This document shows, piece by piece, positions 42,341 to 53,861 of a DNA stretch of 64,000 bases. This DNA is from Tetrastigma voinierianum (lineage: Eukaryota > Streptophyta > Magnoliopsida > Vitales > Vitaceae): contig JAEQBH010001852.1 in assembly GCA_016808115.1 (NCBI GenBank), forward strand, positions 124,001 through 188,000, written 5' to 3'. The translations under genes and the position numbers were made by a program. Within the stretch, counting starts at the first letter, position 1, and each line of letters starts with the position of its first letter. The notes under the pieces are model-generated. The model saw only the letters and a list, made by a program, of their open reading frames with translations, searched no databases and had not been told where the DNA came from.

Positions 42341-42924
42341 GGTCAAACTCTTCTTGGGTTAGAAGATGCGGGCGACTTGGCTATTTAAAGGGAAGAACAG
42401 ATCACAACGCAAGAACAAAGAGCCACCTTCCCATTCCGTTTCGGAAAGAAATCATCAACTTCCCATGTAGCGAGACCTCCTGTCTTAAACTTTATGGAGG
42501 AGAATGACACTATAAAAATAGTCACGATATTCTTTCACTTGGAAAAGAGCCAGGATTCTTTCCTCTCTGGGTTCCACTGATATGACTTGGGCATCGGAGG
42601 CGACGGGCGCACGGCAGCAGTTTTCTTATTTGTTTGCGGGTGCATGCGCGAGTTGATGTTTGGAGTGATCAGAGTGACTGAGAGAATTGGGAGACTGGTG
42701 GCGCGATGCAGTAGGAACAACCAGCCAAAAGCTCATCGGCGATTTGCGAGGGCTTGGTTGCATCCGCTTTCAAGTGATCTCCCATCCCTCGAAGCTTTGG
42801 TAGTTCCCGATCAACCCACCAGACCGTCGGATTTTTCCATCATGACCTACAACCCAGTGAATCAATCACTTGAAGATCAGTTTCTTCGTTGGCTCTAGGA
42901 GATGGAAGCAAAGCAAGAAGAACG
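42341..42924. other. Segment between the solo LTR and the Athila element
   Basis: Holds a 103-codon plus-strand open frame at 42,587-42,898 ending NQSLEDQFLRWL, with no recognised domain, plus TATTTAAAGGG and ACTATAAAAATAG words upstream. It could be retroelement-derived; not assigned. Confidence 0.3.
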
Positions 42925-45398
42925 TGTTGATGAGCTTAAAAGTCATCTGGCCTCAGTCCATTTTCGATTGATTTTTATAAAAGCGATTTATATGCGAGGA
43001 ATATGGAATACTTGCCCCAAAATCACATGCGGCAAGAATTGACGAATTGTGGTAAAAGGAAGCGAGTGTGGATGGCGATGCGATATAAGCGGCTGAGAAG
43101 TTGCGGCGGAAGGCGCAAAGGATTAAGGATTAGATGTCGTGAAGCTGCGGCAATCAAAAATACATATTAAAGGTTGCAACTACCTAAAGCTCCCGATCAT
43201 GGAAATGAAACATAATTGAAGACAAAACGGTGGGCGTGAAAGAAACTCAAGTCAACAACGAGGGGTGATGAAGAAAGAAGACATGATGTCGCGACGTCAG
43301 CAGTCGCGGCGAGTCGCCGATGCGATGGATAATGAGGTCGCGACATGTCGACAACGCTTGGTCGGCGATCCGCGACATCTGACGCGAAACTAAGGTTGCA
43401 ACATCATCAGTTAAAGAGAGAGGGTCGCGACATCATTTAAGTAATTCATGATGATTCTGAAAAGAGGTCGCGACAGATCGAAATCACGACATCAACTACC
43501 TGAAAGGAAATCGCGGGGCATCGGTAAAGCGATCGCGGCAAATGATAGAAAGAAAGATTCGCTGACGCAGGTTATCATGACATCTTCGAAACGTGAAGTC
43601 ATGACATCGTTCTAGCGATTCGCGACAAACGAGAGCAAAGACGAAGGTAGCGACGTCATACGGTAGCGACATTGACTGAATAGACCCGAGGAAGGTGGCG
43701 ACAACGTGGCTGACCAGGCATCAAGTCTGAGAGAGTGAGGTCGCGGCGTCGGTAATGCAACCATGACATCGGTTCCGGCAAAGACATGTCACGACCAAAC
43801 AAAGGCTTACGCAGCAAAGACTGAGACAACAAAAAGTCGCGTGAGATCAAGGCTATCGCAGCGACATCGAATATCTTGGGCGATTCGCGCGATCCGAAAA
43901 GTGCATCGAAATTAGGGCCAAACTTGAGAACCACATAAATACCACAGCACCTCTTGAAAAGCGCGACTCTAGACTTGAAAGAGATGCGGGTTCTTGAAGG
44001 CTCTATGTTCTAATTTCTTTTCTTTCTTTTTAATTTTAAATTAGTTAGATTTTCATTTTAAATTTGGATACGAGCGTTAGGCGCATAAGGGTCCAACAGT
44101 GAATGCATATTTCTATTTCTTCAAATTCATGCAGTAGTTTAAATTCGAGACAAATTTTGAATTCACGAACTACGATTCCGATTTCTGATGGTTTTGTTGA
44201 TCGTTAAGCCAATGTATGGTGTAATCCAGTGATTTAGAAACCCAACTCCCATTGAAGGCTTGGCAGCTTTATCGGAAATTATCTTTCTGCGGAATTTTCT
44301 TCATTATTCTTGAAGCTGGAGTTATTCATCGACTTCTTTGGTTCGTATTTCTGGGAATTGATCCCAATGTCCAGTCTCTATACCCATGCCCGGAGGTTGT
44401 TCAAGCTCTGATTTCCAGGAGGCCCTACGGGTGACATAGAGAGGCGTTCTGGTGATGGTTTTCAATTTGGAAGGTATGGGCGATATTGACAAATCTAATG
44501 TGCTGTGTAATTAAATCGATCGCTATCTTCTCACTTGAAGCAGAGAATAGGTTGAGTGAGTTATCAATTTAAGCATCTGAAGTTGCTCAATTCGAATCGT
44601 GAATTCAATCCGGTTACTTGGCTTGATCCTAATCAAAGAAAGGAAGATGAAATTTGTTCTAATTTTAAGGGAAGAGAACTGATATAGTGTAAACCCATTA
44701 CAATGACTATATAAAGGAGCTAAGGTTTGATCCATGTTATTGGTATGAAGTATTGAAAGAAAAATACCCAGAACAAGGCTACCCCCGAGATTAAAAGTAG
44801 TTATCTAGCCATATAGTAAGAAAGCGGTGAAGGTGAGATGATGGCTTGTAATAGTTTGGAGATCAGTACACTATCACGATTATTGGACTAGTTTTAAAAT
44901 ACGTAGTTGAGAAAGCAAAAATACCGTACAAAGTGCAAGATTGATTCTTCACAATATAGCTTTATTTCAATGTTCTCTTTATATAGATAAGCATTTCAAT
45001 CGAAATTTGTCATTTCATTATTTCATTATTCATTCATTTGTTATTCATTCATATTATTTTTAGTTTTCATTATTTCAAGGCTTTCACATCTGATTCAAAT
45101 TGTCTATTATAGTCCAAATAGTATAGAGCTTGAGTAGTTGGGGTAGTTGATTGAAAATTCTTGGATATACGTGGGATCATTATCTGGACTTAAATCAATT
45201 TACTACTTGTTAGACCTGTGCACTTGCAGCATGATGGATCAAGCTCAACGAACCTGATTGCTTAATAAAAATGTTCTCAATAGATACAATAGTTACAGAA
45301 CACAAAGTACAGGATTGTTGCATTATTCTTGGGGATTAGACAATAGTCCTTTGGTGATGGTGTCATAGGATTTGTATATGTCTTTGGTCTGACCAACA
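42925..45398 (+). repeat. 5' LTR of the Athila-type element
   Basis: Starts TGTTGATGAGCTTAAAAG and ends near CTTTGGTCTGACCAACA. Most of it aligns with 53,862-56,382. A probable TATA box (CATAAATACC) lies at about 43,933. The upstream half is full of TCGCGAC motifs. Confidence 0.8.
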
Positions 45399-45405
45399 AG
45401 TTTTA

Positions 45406-45415
45406 TGGCGCCGTT
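45406..45415 (+). other. Primer binding site, tRNA-Asp type
   Basis: TGGCGCCGTT lies a few bases after the 5' LTR. It equals the start of the usual Athila/Tat primer site; the second half of the site is changed. Confidence 0.7.
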
Positions 45416-47310
45416 AAGTGATTCGAAAGAATTTAGTAAAGTCAATATTCGAGACGAAGAAGAAATGCTAGTTTGGACATTTAAAGAAAAGGAACAAAAA
45501 TAGTTTTCAAGCGTGGTTATTTTTAGCCATTAACTTTTAACAAACCATATTAGAAAATATTTGTGGAGTGGACTAATCTAATGAATGAAAGTGTTTGATT
45601 TGAGGAAAACTTTAATGCATAGGAAAGCAGTCTTGATCTCGATTCCAGCGAATCTTAGTGAAAACACTCGAAGCGAAGAAAAACAAAAAAGGGCGAAAAA
45701 ACTCAACCATATGAGATGAAGCGAAACGAGGCGAAGGACGAAGCAAGCAGTAAGGCCTCAATCCTTGATAATGGAGACTTTGACTCTGTCGAGATGAATA
45801 CTGCCTGTCAGACGACCTACGATTGATGCAAATAATTTTGAAGCCCGAAGCCGGCACTAGTACAATGGTTCAACAACAACGGTTCTTGGTCATCCCACGA
45901 AGACCAAAATGAGCACACAGGAAGGTTTCTCGGGATGCAAACAGTGAAGTTAGAATGGAGTGAGACGGAGGTCGCTTGAAGTGCAATTGTTCCCATTTTC
46001 TCCACAAGAATCTGACAACCACATGGTATGAATCTCTACCATGTGATTCTGTTGATACTTGGGAGGGAGCTTGTAGAAACACTTGGTGGGTCTTCCCAAT
46101 CACTCACCTCGAGAGAGAAGGAGGAGATAATTGTGTTCCGACGGAGGAGAAGATGAGGAGCCTTTCATATGGCATGGGAGATTCAAGGTTCTTTGAAAAG
46201 ATGCCGATGCATGGAATAGACGAGGCAGATGGGACATAATTAATATCATGCTTTGAATGAGTACATCAAAGGGCATTATTGATGCTTCATCTTGTGGAGC
46301 ATTAAGCGTGGAAGTCTTGAAAGAGAGCAAGAAGATCACGATTGGACGGCTAAATACCCAATATAAGCTCCATCGGAGTTTCCAAGAGTGGTAAAAGCGA
46401 GAGGAAGAGGAGTCATGGGTGAGCAAGATGACAGCCATGGAAGCGAGTTAGATAGCATCATCGTAGAATGGACAAGCGAGGAAGATGCACCACTTTGCTT
46501 TCATGAAATAGGGCTTGATCGAGAGGAACTATTGAGAGGAAGTGTGATGTAATCCAGCGAAAGAGGCGTTTATGATCTTGGGAGGTTAAGTACTTGGGGA
46601 ACCAGAGTTATCACTTCAAACCAAATTCTAACACCTTGGCCCCTGTATCATCCGGCCAGCGAGGAACATGAAAATTTTCGCACGGGTGGGAGCTTCCTGA
46701 GGCTGAGTAGGCGAATGCCATAGGGATATCGGCAAACACCAAGGTTCTACCTTGTGACAAGGAGGTGAAAATAGAAGCTTGAGTACCGAGTCGGAGGAGA
46801 GCTCGCCATTTAAAAGTCAAAATCTTTGCAATTCATGAGGGAGACCAGCCAGATGCTTGTTAAACCTCGTGACAAAGTTTGCGAAGTGGAAGCCTCGAAA
46901 TACCAATTCTCAGAATTTTGAAGGAACCACAAATGCCTCTCGGGAACACGGAGACACAAATAGAACAGCAGCCTAACCAGCAAAAACTAGATAGAAAGAT
47001 GCCTTTCCGGTGACAGGAAAGAATCAAAAGAGGCGTATGTTGGTCACATTTTAGGAGAAATTAGGAAAGACTTGGAAGACGAGAGAAAAGATGAGCGACA
47101 AAGGAGGAAGGCCCGGGGACAATCAAGGCTCTTTGGAGAAGGAAAGAAAGAAGGAAGCAGGTTGTGTCGAGAGAAGAAGGAAGGCAAGAAGAAAGAGCCG
47201 AACTGATCACTGCTGATGCCATTTCCTGAGTATGAATCAAAGATAGAGGAACCGGTTCTGAGTTCTTGAAAACCTTTGAAAAGTGGAGATCGGTATGCCT
47301 TTCCACAAAA
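45416..47310 (+). pseudogene. Probable gag region of the Athila-type element
   Basis: Placed by position between the primer site and the protease. No gag motif is readable and plus-strand frames are short. A Gln/Asn/Thr-rich stretch near 46,900-47,000 would fit a gag linker. The minus-strand open frames here are chance readings. Confidence 0.4.
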
Positions 47311-47322
47311 AAGTATTAACAG

Positions 47323-47691
47323 ATGCCACTTTATACAAAATTCTTAAAAGACATAAGAGAAAAAAGAGGAAGATTCTTTGAAGGAATTGTGAACTTTGGC
47401 TACAGCTTGCGGTGTTGTGATCAAGAGGAATTTGAAAAGATGAAGGATCCAGGGAGCTTCACCATTCCCTGCACCATTGGAGAGTTTGAATTTCAGAAAG
47501 CTCTCTGTGACTCAGATAGAACCTTGGCAAAACCTGAAGGAATCATAGAAGATGTGTTGGTAAAGGTGGGGAAATTTATTTTCGGTCGTTTCATCGTCTT
47601 TTGGATATGGAGGAAGATTCACAGAGTTCCTTTCAGCTGCTTGGAAGAGCCATTCCTTTGCAAGTGGGCGCCTCTAATCAGTGATATCTGA
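47323..47691 (+). pseudogene. Retroviral-type protease region with an internal deletion
   Basis: Reads PLYTKFLKDIREKRG, KMKDPGSFTIPCTIG, then FQKALCDSDRTLAKPEGIIE and DVLVKVGKFIF. These are the blocks around the Athila aspartic protease. In relatives, about 35 residues, including the active-site loop and an NLMPL block, lie between ALCD and the ADR motif. Here ALCD joins directly to SDR, so the active-site loop is gone. The frame is otherwise open for 122 codons. Confidence 0.75.
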
Positions 47692-48022
47692 GAAGGGATT
47701 CTCACTCTCGAGTTGGAGAAGAGACGGTGACTTCAATTTAATCGAGAGTTTGAAGAATTTAGACATAAAAGGGAGATGTAGTCAATGATGTATATGTCAA
47801 CAACTCTGATTTTACTATGATTGTAATGCCCAATTTTCAATCAATGAAAAAGAAGAATTCACATTATCTTGAAGATTTTGATTCGATTTTCTTAGCATCG
47901 GTTCACAATCACTAGGCAGTGATGAGTTTTGAACAAATAGAGAATGAAAAGAAGACCAAAATGAAGAAAAAGAATTTCATCGGGGAAAGCCGGTGAAGAA
48001 GGGCTAGTTCCTGCCAAAGGGC

Positions 48023-49130
48023 ATGGGTCATTTAAAATGCTTGTACCTTACAGCAAGAGTAAACCAGGTAATAATTTACGCTGGGCTTAGTGATCTTGAG
48101 GGCAGAGAGGATTCTTTGGAAATTTTAAGGAATCATAAGGAGTCTATGGCTTGGTCTATTGTAGAGTTAAAGGTATCAGTCAAAATCGTATGCATGCACA
48201 AAATACTTCTGAAGAAAACGCCAAGACCAACGGTTGAACATCGAAAGGAGGCTGAATCCCGGGTAATGAAAGAAGTAGTCGGAAGGAGAATTGCCTTGCT
48301 CAGTGATTAAATCTTTGGTTTATCTATGCAATTTCAAATAGTCACTTCGGAGTTAGCCCAATCCCATGGGTTCTAAAAATTAGATTTATTATGTGCATGA
48401 TGAAAGAAATGAATTAAATTCAACAAGAACATTGTGAGGATGGAGAGTAGCCATTGATTAAGGAAGGCGAACACGTGACGGAGAGGTCATTCCCTTTGCC
48501 CTTCATTGATCGAGGATGTTGGAATGATTAAGCAGGACACCTGTTTTTGTTTCATATGGAATGGAATTATTGGGGCTACAACCAAATTGCAATTACTTAG
48601 GAGGACCAAAGAAAAGACCACGTTCACATGCCCATATGGTACCTTTGCTTTCGGAAGGATCACCATTTGAGCAATCTCCTCTTTCACTACTCATGAGATC
48701 TTCTGATGTCGATGTTCTGGTTGGTTGAAAGTCATGGAAATTTTGTGGATGACTTCACCGGTGTATGGGCTCGATTTTGAACAATGTTTAGACAACTTTG
48801 GAAACTTGATTATTCAAAGATCTGAGACAAGCTGACTAGCCTTAAATTGGGGAGAAAATGCCATTTTATTAAATGAGAGTCATTGTTCTTGATCATAAAA
48901 TTTCTGCTCTAGGGGACTAGTGGACCACGTCAGGAATTCCGAGTATAAAACTCTGCCTCCACCTTGATTGAGAAAGGATAAGGTTTGCTTGGAAGAAATC
49001 TTTGGATTTTGCTAAGAGATTCATCAAAGAAGACTTCTCAATAGCCAAACCAAGCAAATTCGGAAAGATATAATTCATTTTGATGATTCACCTTAAGGTA
49101 CCTTTGAAGAAATCAGATGATTAGTTTCAA
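48023..49130 (+). pseudogene. Reverse transcriptase region, decayed
   Basis: A 95-codon open segment holds the lead-in (GHLKCLYL, LRNHKESMAW, CMHKILL). The RT core follows: FPLPFID near 48,490, GYNQIAI near 48,570, EDQ and EKTTFTCPYGTFAFR near 48,600-48,655, the catalytic FVDDF at about 48,743-48,757, then EQCLDNFGN. The tail has a FIKEDFSIAKP-like piece near 49,020. Frames change between almost every block. It would copy element RNA into DNA; this copy cannot. Confidence 0.75.
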
Positions 49131-49229
49131 GCACCCTATCATGTTTGCACAGAATGGATTACGAATTCGAGTAATATGTGATCTGATGATTTTACAATGA
49201 AATTTGTTTTGGGGCAAAGAAAATATTGA

Positions 49230-49620
49230 GCCCATATACTATACTATGGGAGCCTTCAATGAAGCACAAGAAAACTATTCCACAATTTGAAAGGAAGGAG
49301 ATGTAATAGTGTTTGCTTGTGAAGTCGAGGCCATACGTGCAGGGATCCCATGTTATAGTTCACCTGAGACCATGCAGCCATCAAATATCTGATGTCAAAA
49401 GGAAGCTAAGCGAGATTGATAAGGTGGGTGCTACCTCTTGCCCAAGAGTTTGATACGGAAATTAGGGTAAAGGGATGTGACAGTATGATGGCGATCACTT
49501 GTCGGAATAGAAAAGAATCAAGCGGAGAAGGAGAAGATAAGACTAAGAGGAACTTCCCCGGATGGGCAACTATTTCAGATTATCTCATTAAATGCCATGG
49601 TATCAAGTATTGTGTGTTGT
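49230..49620 (+). pseudogene. RNase H region, decayed
   Basis: AQENYSTI followed by a frame break and VFAC near 49,265-49,320, then IRWVLPLAQEFDTEIR at 49,419-49,466. These match the end of the gypsy RNase H domain. A small insertion splits the usual LLQEFD word. Confidence 0.65.
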
Positions 49621-49756
49621 GATTACTTAGCTTGTGGAGTAGTTATTACGAGATTGACCACCACGAGAAGAAAAGAAAGCTAAGGTTGTGGCCCGGAGTG
49701 TGTTATATGCAGGATGACCCACTATTATTTAAGAGGTGCTAATATGATTATAAGAA

Positions 49757-50660
49757 GTGTGTGCCAGAGAGGGTAGACAAAGCATAATTATGAATGAATG
49801 CCATGCATCGCCATATGGGGCATTTTTGGAGAAAGAGCGACTCATAAGATACTCCAGTGATTTTATTGGCCCTTGTTTTCGAGCTGTATTGAATGGGTCA
49901 AATTATGTGATAAATGCCAAAAGATTGGAAATATCAACAGCAGAAATGAAATGCCCCTACGAGGCATATTTGTGGTGCAAATTTTTTATGTATGGGGGAT
50001 AGATTTTATGGGACCCTTTCCACAATCATTTGGAAACTTGTGTATACTACTACTTGATGGATTAGCATTTCTAAATGGGTGGGAAGCATGCTTACTAAGG
50101 AATGATGTTAATACAAATTTGGCAGGTTTCTTGCAAAAGAACATATTGAAGCGATTTGGAGACACCCGGGACTATCATCGGTGATGGGGAAGCCACTTTG
50201 CAAAGCAAAATCTTGTAAGCTCATGGCGGTATGGGATCAAAACATGTGGCCAGGCGTACAGCTTATCATCCCCGGACTAATGGGCAGCGGGATTTCAACG
50301 GGGAGATTAAAAGGATCTGGAAAAGGCGCAAGTTCAAGCGGAAGGATTAGTCTTCAAACTTGATGATGCACGAACTCTGGGGTTGCATTCAAAACTCCCA
50401 TTCAGGATGTCCTCCTGATTGGTGTTGGCAAGCCATGTGCCTCCCTCTTACAGTTGGGTTTTTAAGGCTATGTAGTATCAAACTGAATTTTGATTTCAAA
50501 ATGGCAAAGAAAAAGAGATTGCTTCAAGTGAACGAGAATGGAAGGCGAAAGAGTAGGCTTTATGATGGCTCTTTCGGATATACAAAGATAAGACAAAGAA
50601 ATGGCGATCAAAGTTCTAAGGAAAAGTTCGAGAGAGGGGGATCAGTTCTTTCTATTTAAC
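49757..50660 (+). pseudogene. Integrase region, decayed
   Basis: ECHASPYGAF near 49,795 is the His part of the zinc-binding domain and CDKCQKIGNINSRNEMPL near 49,905 its Cys part. VWGIDFMGPFPQSFGN near 49,990 holds the first catalytic Asp. The second site reads LLDGLAFLNGWEA. After further breaks, LNFDFKMAKKKRLLQVNE near 50,480 marks the C-terminal part. Integrase would join the DNA copy to the chromosome; several shifts make it inactive. Confidence 0.75.
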
Positions 50661-53600
50661 TCCAGTTAAGATTGTTTCAGGAAGAGGAATTAAAATCAAA
50701 GTGGAGTGGATATATACATTGGTGTCAGCACTGCTTTTAGGCGAGTAACACTGAGGCCCGATCACTTTGGGAAGAATTCAAGGTTAATGGGCAAAGGCGA
50801 AACGAGCATTATCTCGAGCGGGGGGAAAGAAAAAGAAGAACACCAAAAATTTGGTGAATTGAGGAAGAAAGGCTTCATGATGGGAGTACGTAAGAACTCA
50901 AGCGAGCGGTGATGGGAGGCCTTATGTAAATTCGATTTGATTTTAGACTTTACGAGTTTTTTTTTTTTGAATTTACCTTGATTTTGTTTTCTTTAGTTCT
51001 TATAATGATTAGTTAATACTTAAGAAGTTAAGTTTTTTTTAATTGAATCCTTTTTGGAAATGTTGCAGGGTGATTATGCGAGAGGCTCGGCGAGAAGGAA
51101 CAAACTCCCGATGCAACTCCGTGACTGCGAGAGAGCAGCCGAGGAAAAAGGGGAGCATTCCTTTCCTATAAAATTTTGTGAAATTGAATAGAATACATGT
51201 TTGAATTTTGTGTCTGAATGATTTAATTGAATCTTTGAAATTTTGCAAATTGATAAATAGCGAAAAGTTATCACATTCATTAAATTTGAGGCAATTCTGA
51301 GACTGAGTAGCGACAAAAAACTTATGTCGCGACGAAGCGAGTCGCAACGAAGTTAATGTCGTGACTCGGTCGATGAAGGAAGAAAGAATGAGGTCACTGA
51401 CCAAAGGTATCTCACGTGAAGCATTTTGGAGTCGCGACAAAGGCAAGTCCTTCAAAGATTGGTGGGGTTGCGACATCTAACAATGACATAAAACACCTTA
51501 TGCCTTTGAGGATAACTTGTCATCGTTTAAGTATGTCGCGACAGTTAATCATTATGTCGCGACATGAGAGAAAGATTTGCGGTACGAAGAAGCGGTTTTT
51601 TTTAATTTTACCCTAAATTTAATGACCCAGACACATTCTGACTAAAAGTTAGGACCGAGATGGCCTTGTGGCAGGATTAATAAATAGTGATTATTGCGAA
51701 AGCAGAAATTAAGTGTGATTGAACCAAATATGTTTAATACTCGTTTAGGGGAATAATCGGAGAGTGAAGTTCAAGAAAAACTTTCTAAAATTCTCTATCA
51801 AGACCAGGTACCTCTTAATTTGGGATTACCGGAAGGAAATGAAGTTCAGAATCTCCGCAATCCACTCATTGTAAATATAAAGAAAGGAATAAATGGTTGT
51901 TCCTCCCAAGAAGCAGCACTATAAAGGATGGGAGAACAACGGAAGAAAAAAACGAACAAAGAGAATGGAGAGAAGGGAGAATGAGAGAAAAGAAGAGCTC
52001 CAAGGGTTTGAACACAGGTTTTATGGAATGAATGGAGTCGGAAAACAAATCAATTCCATTCCTTATTCCATAAAACGCTGTGTAATAAAGAGAGTGGTTG
52101 ATGGAAGGGGAATATGGATTAGTTAGAATCCATCAACCAAGAAGCTCCAAAGAAAAAGGGAGAAGCAGCCCCAAGTTGTTGAACGACCTTGTTAAGAGCC
52201 GAATCACTCTTGGAGGAGCTCAAGGTCTGGGGAACCAAATTTTGGAGCGGGAGCTGAACCCTCCTGGGGAAGAAATAGGATTTTCGGTCAAGAAGCAGAG
52301 AATTTTTCTAGGGTTTAGTTACAGTTTAATTGTAAAGAAAATAGATTGTAATAGATCAAAATGTTTTGATATTTGAATAGATTTCCTTATGATTTGCAAA
52401 TTGGTTGCTCATGATATATGAATTTTAATTCTGTTTCATTTTAGTTTCTGATTTGCGGATCAATTTAATAATTAAATTACCGATTAGAATAAGGGTTTAG
52501 TGGCGAGCAATTGGGTGACATAAGTGCGATTTAGTTTGAATTTTCTTGATGAGTCGAGGATGAGGAAGGTTATACAATTGGAAGAACAAAACAATTTTTT
52601 AGTTTGTAGTATGAGCGGTGGAGTCAAGGGCATTTGGGCGGATATAACATCATTAAATCCTCATCAAGCGGAATGTAGTCGAAAATCCTCGGGGTGAGTC
52701 ACGAGTTAAATGGCGCACCCAAATTCTAGAACTTGTTAGATTATTGATCAAGGCGAAATCCTAGGTGATACAACCAACAGGAAATGATGCAGGCCATCCT
52801 TGGAGAGTTTGAGCCATTCTAGCCATCCCTATTCATATGCTAATGCATATACTTTAGTTCAGGAGCCAAAACAAGCCCTATTTTCAAAATAAACCAATGG
52901 AGACCTAACATGCCAAAATCAGAAATCCTCCAAAGAACCTGTGATTACCAAAGAATTCAAGAGAGGAAGAAATAAGATTTGGGGAGTATAAATTTTGAGA
53001 ACTCAGGGAGGAACATACAGAGAAAGGGGAATGAAGAGAAAAGATCTACATCGGAAAATACAACGAGAAAAGAAAACTTAAGGAATAGGTTTTTGTCTTG
53101 TGGCCTGACTCTCTTGAACAATTAAGTTCTTAGGGTGTTTCAGCACTGAGCACCTAATGCCATGGTATGGGGTTACTAAACCAAAGTTAAAGCTAAAGTG
53201 TTAGAAACCTAAGAAGACAAAAACATTACTATTCTGAATATGGTGGAAAAACTCCCAGTTTGAATAACAAATGAGAAATGGGAACATACAGTTCTGAACA
53301 GAGAAAATCAATGTGGTATCCCAAACATGAAGTTTGGGAACTGATAAAGAATTACAAAGGAAAAGGGCGGGTATGTGAGTAAGGAAGAAAAGAAAAGTGA
53401 TGGTAATCTTAACACAAATCCATCCATCTACTACCCTTTACCCCGAGCCTAACACTACAAGCCCAAAGACACAGTGATCTTGAAGGTTGAGGTTACCTAC
53501 ATTAGTGAGATGTATAGACAACAAGCATATGGAATTTGAAAATCGGAAAGATCAAAGCGTAGACATCTCTAAGGGTTGAATTGACTCATTAAGGAAATGA

Positions 53601-53861
53601 GAAAGGAGACCAACTTACTCTTGACGGGATCAATTGACTTTCACATTTAGCAAGTAAATTCGACAATTTAGATTATGTACACCTGTGTTGAGTAGAAACC
53701 TTATCTAGATTTGAAGCTAAATATACAATAGCGAATGCAATTTAGTTTTTCAATTCAATTAGTTACAAGCTGCAAAAATCAGCAGAAAAATGTCCTTTTT
53801 TGTTTGAGGACAAACAAATCTTTCTTTTCTTTGCTTGAGGACAAGCAAAATTTTATAAAGT
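50661..53861. other. Athila post-pol spacer
   Basis: No readable env-like gene. A cluster of GTCGCGAC motifs at 51,300-51,570 echoes those in the LTRs. CTTGAGGACAAGCAA at about 53,833-53,848 is the phrase commonly found just before the 3' LTR in this group. Confidence 0.55.

Noticed and set aside
45612..47306. Several minus-strand frames of 60-110 codons
   Set aside because: They are antisense to the gag region of the Athila-type element and show no motif.
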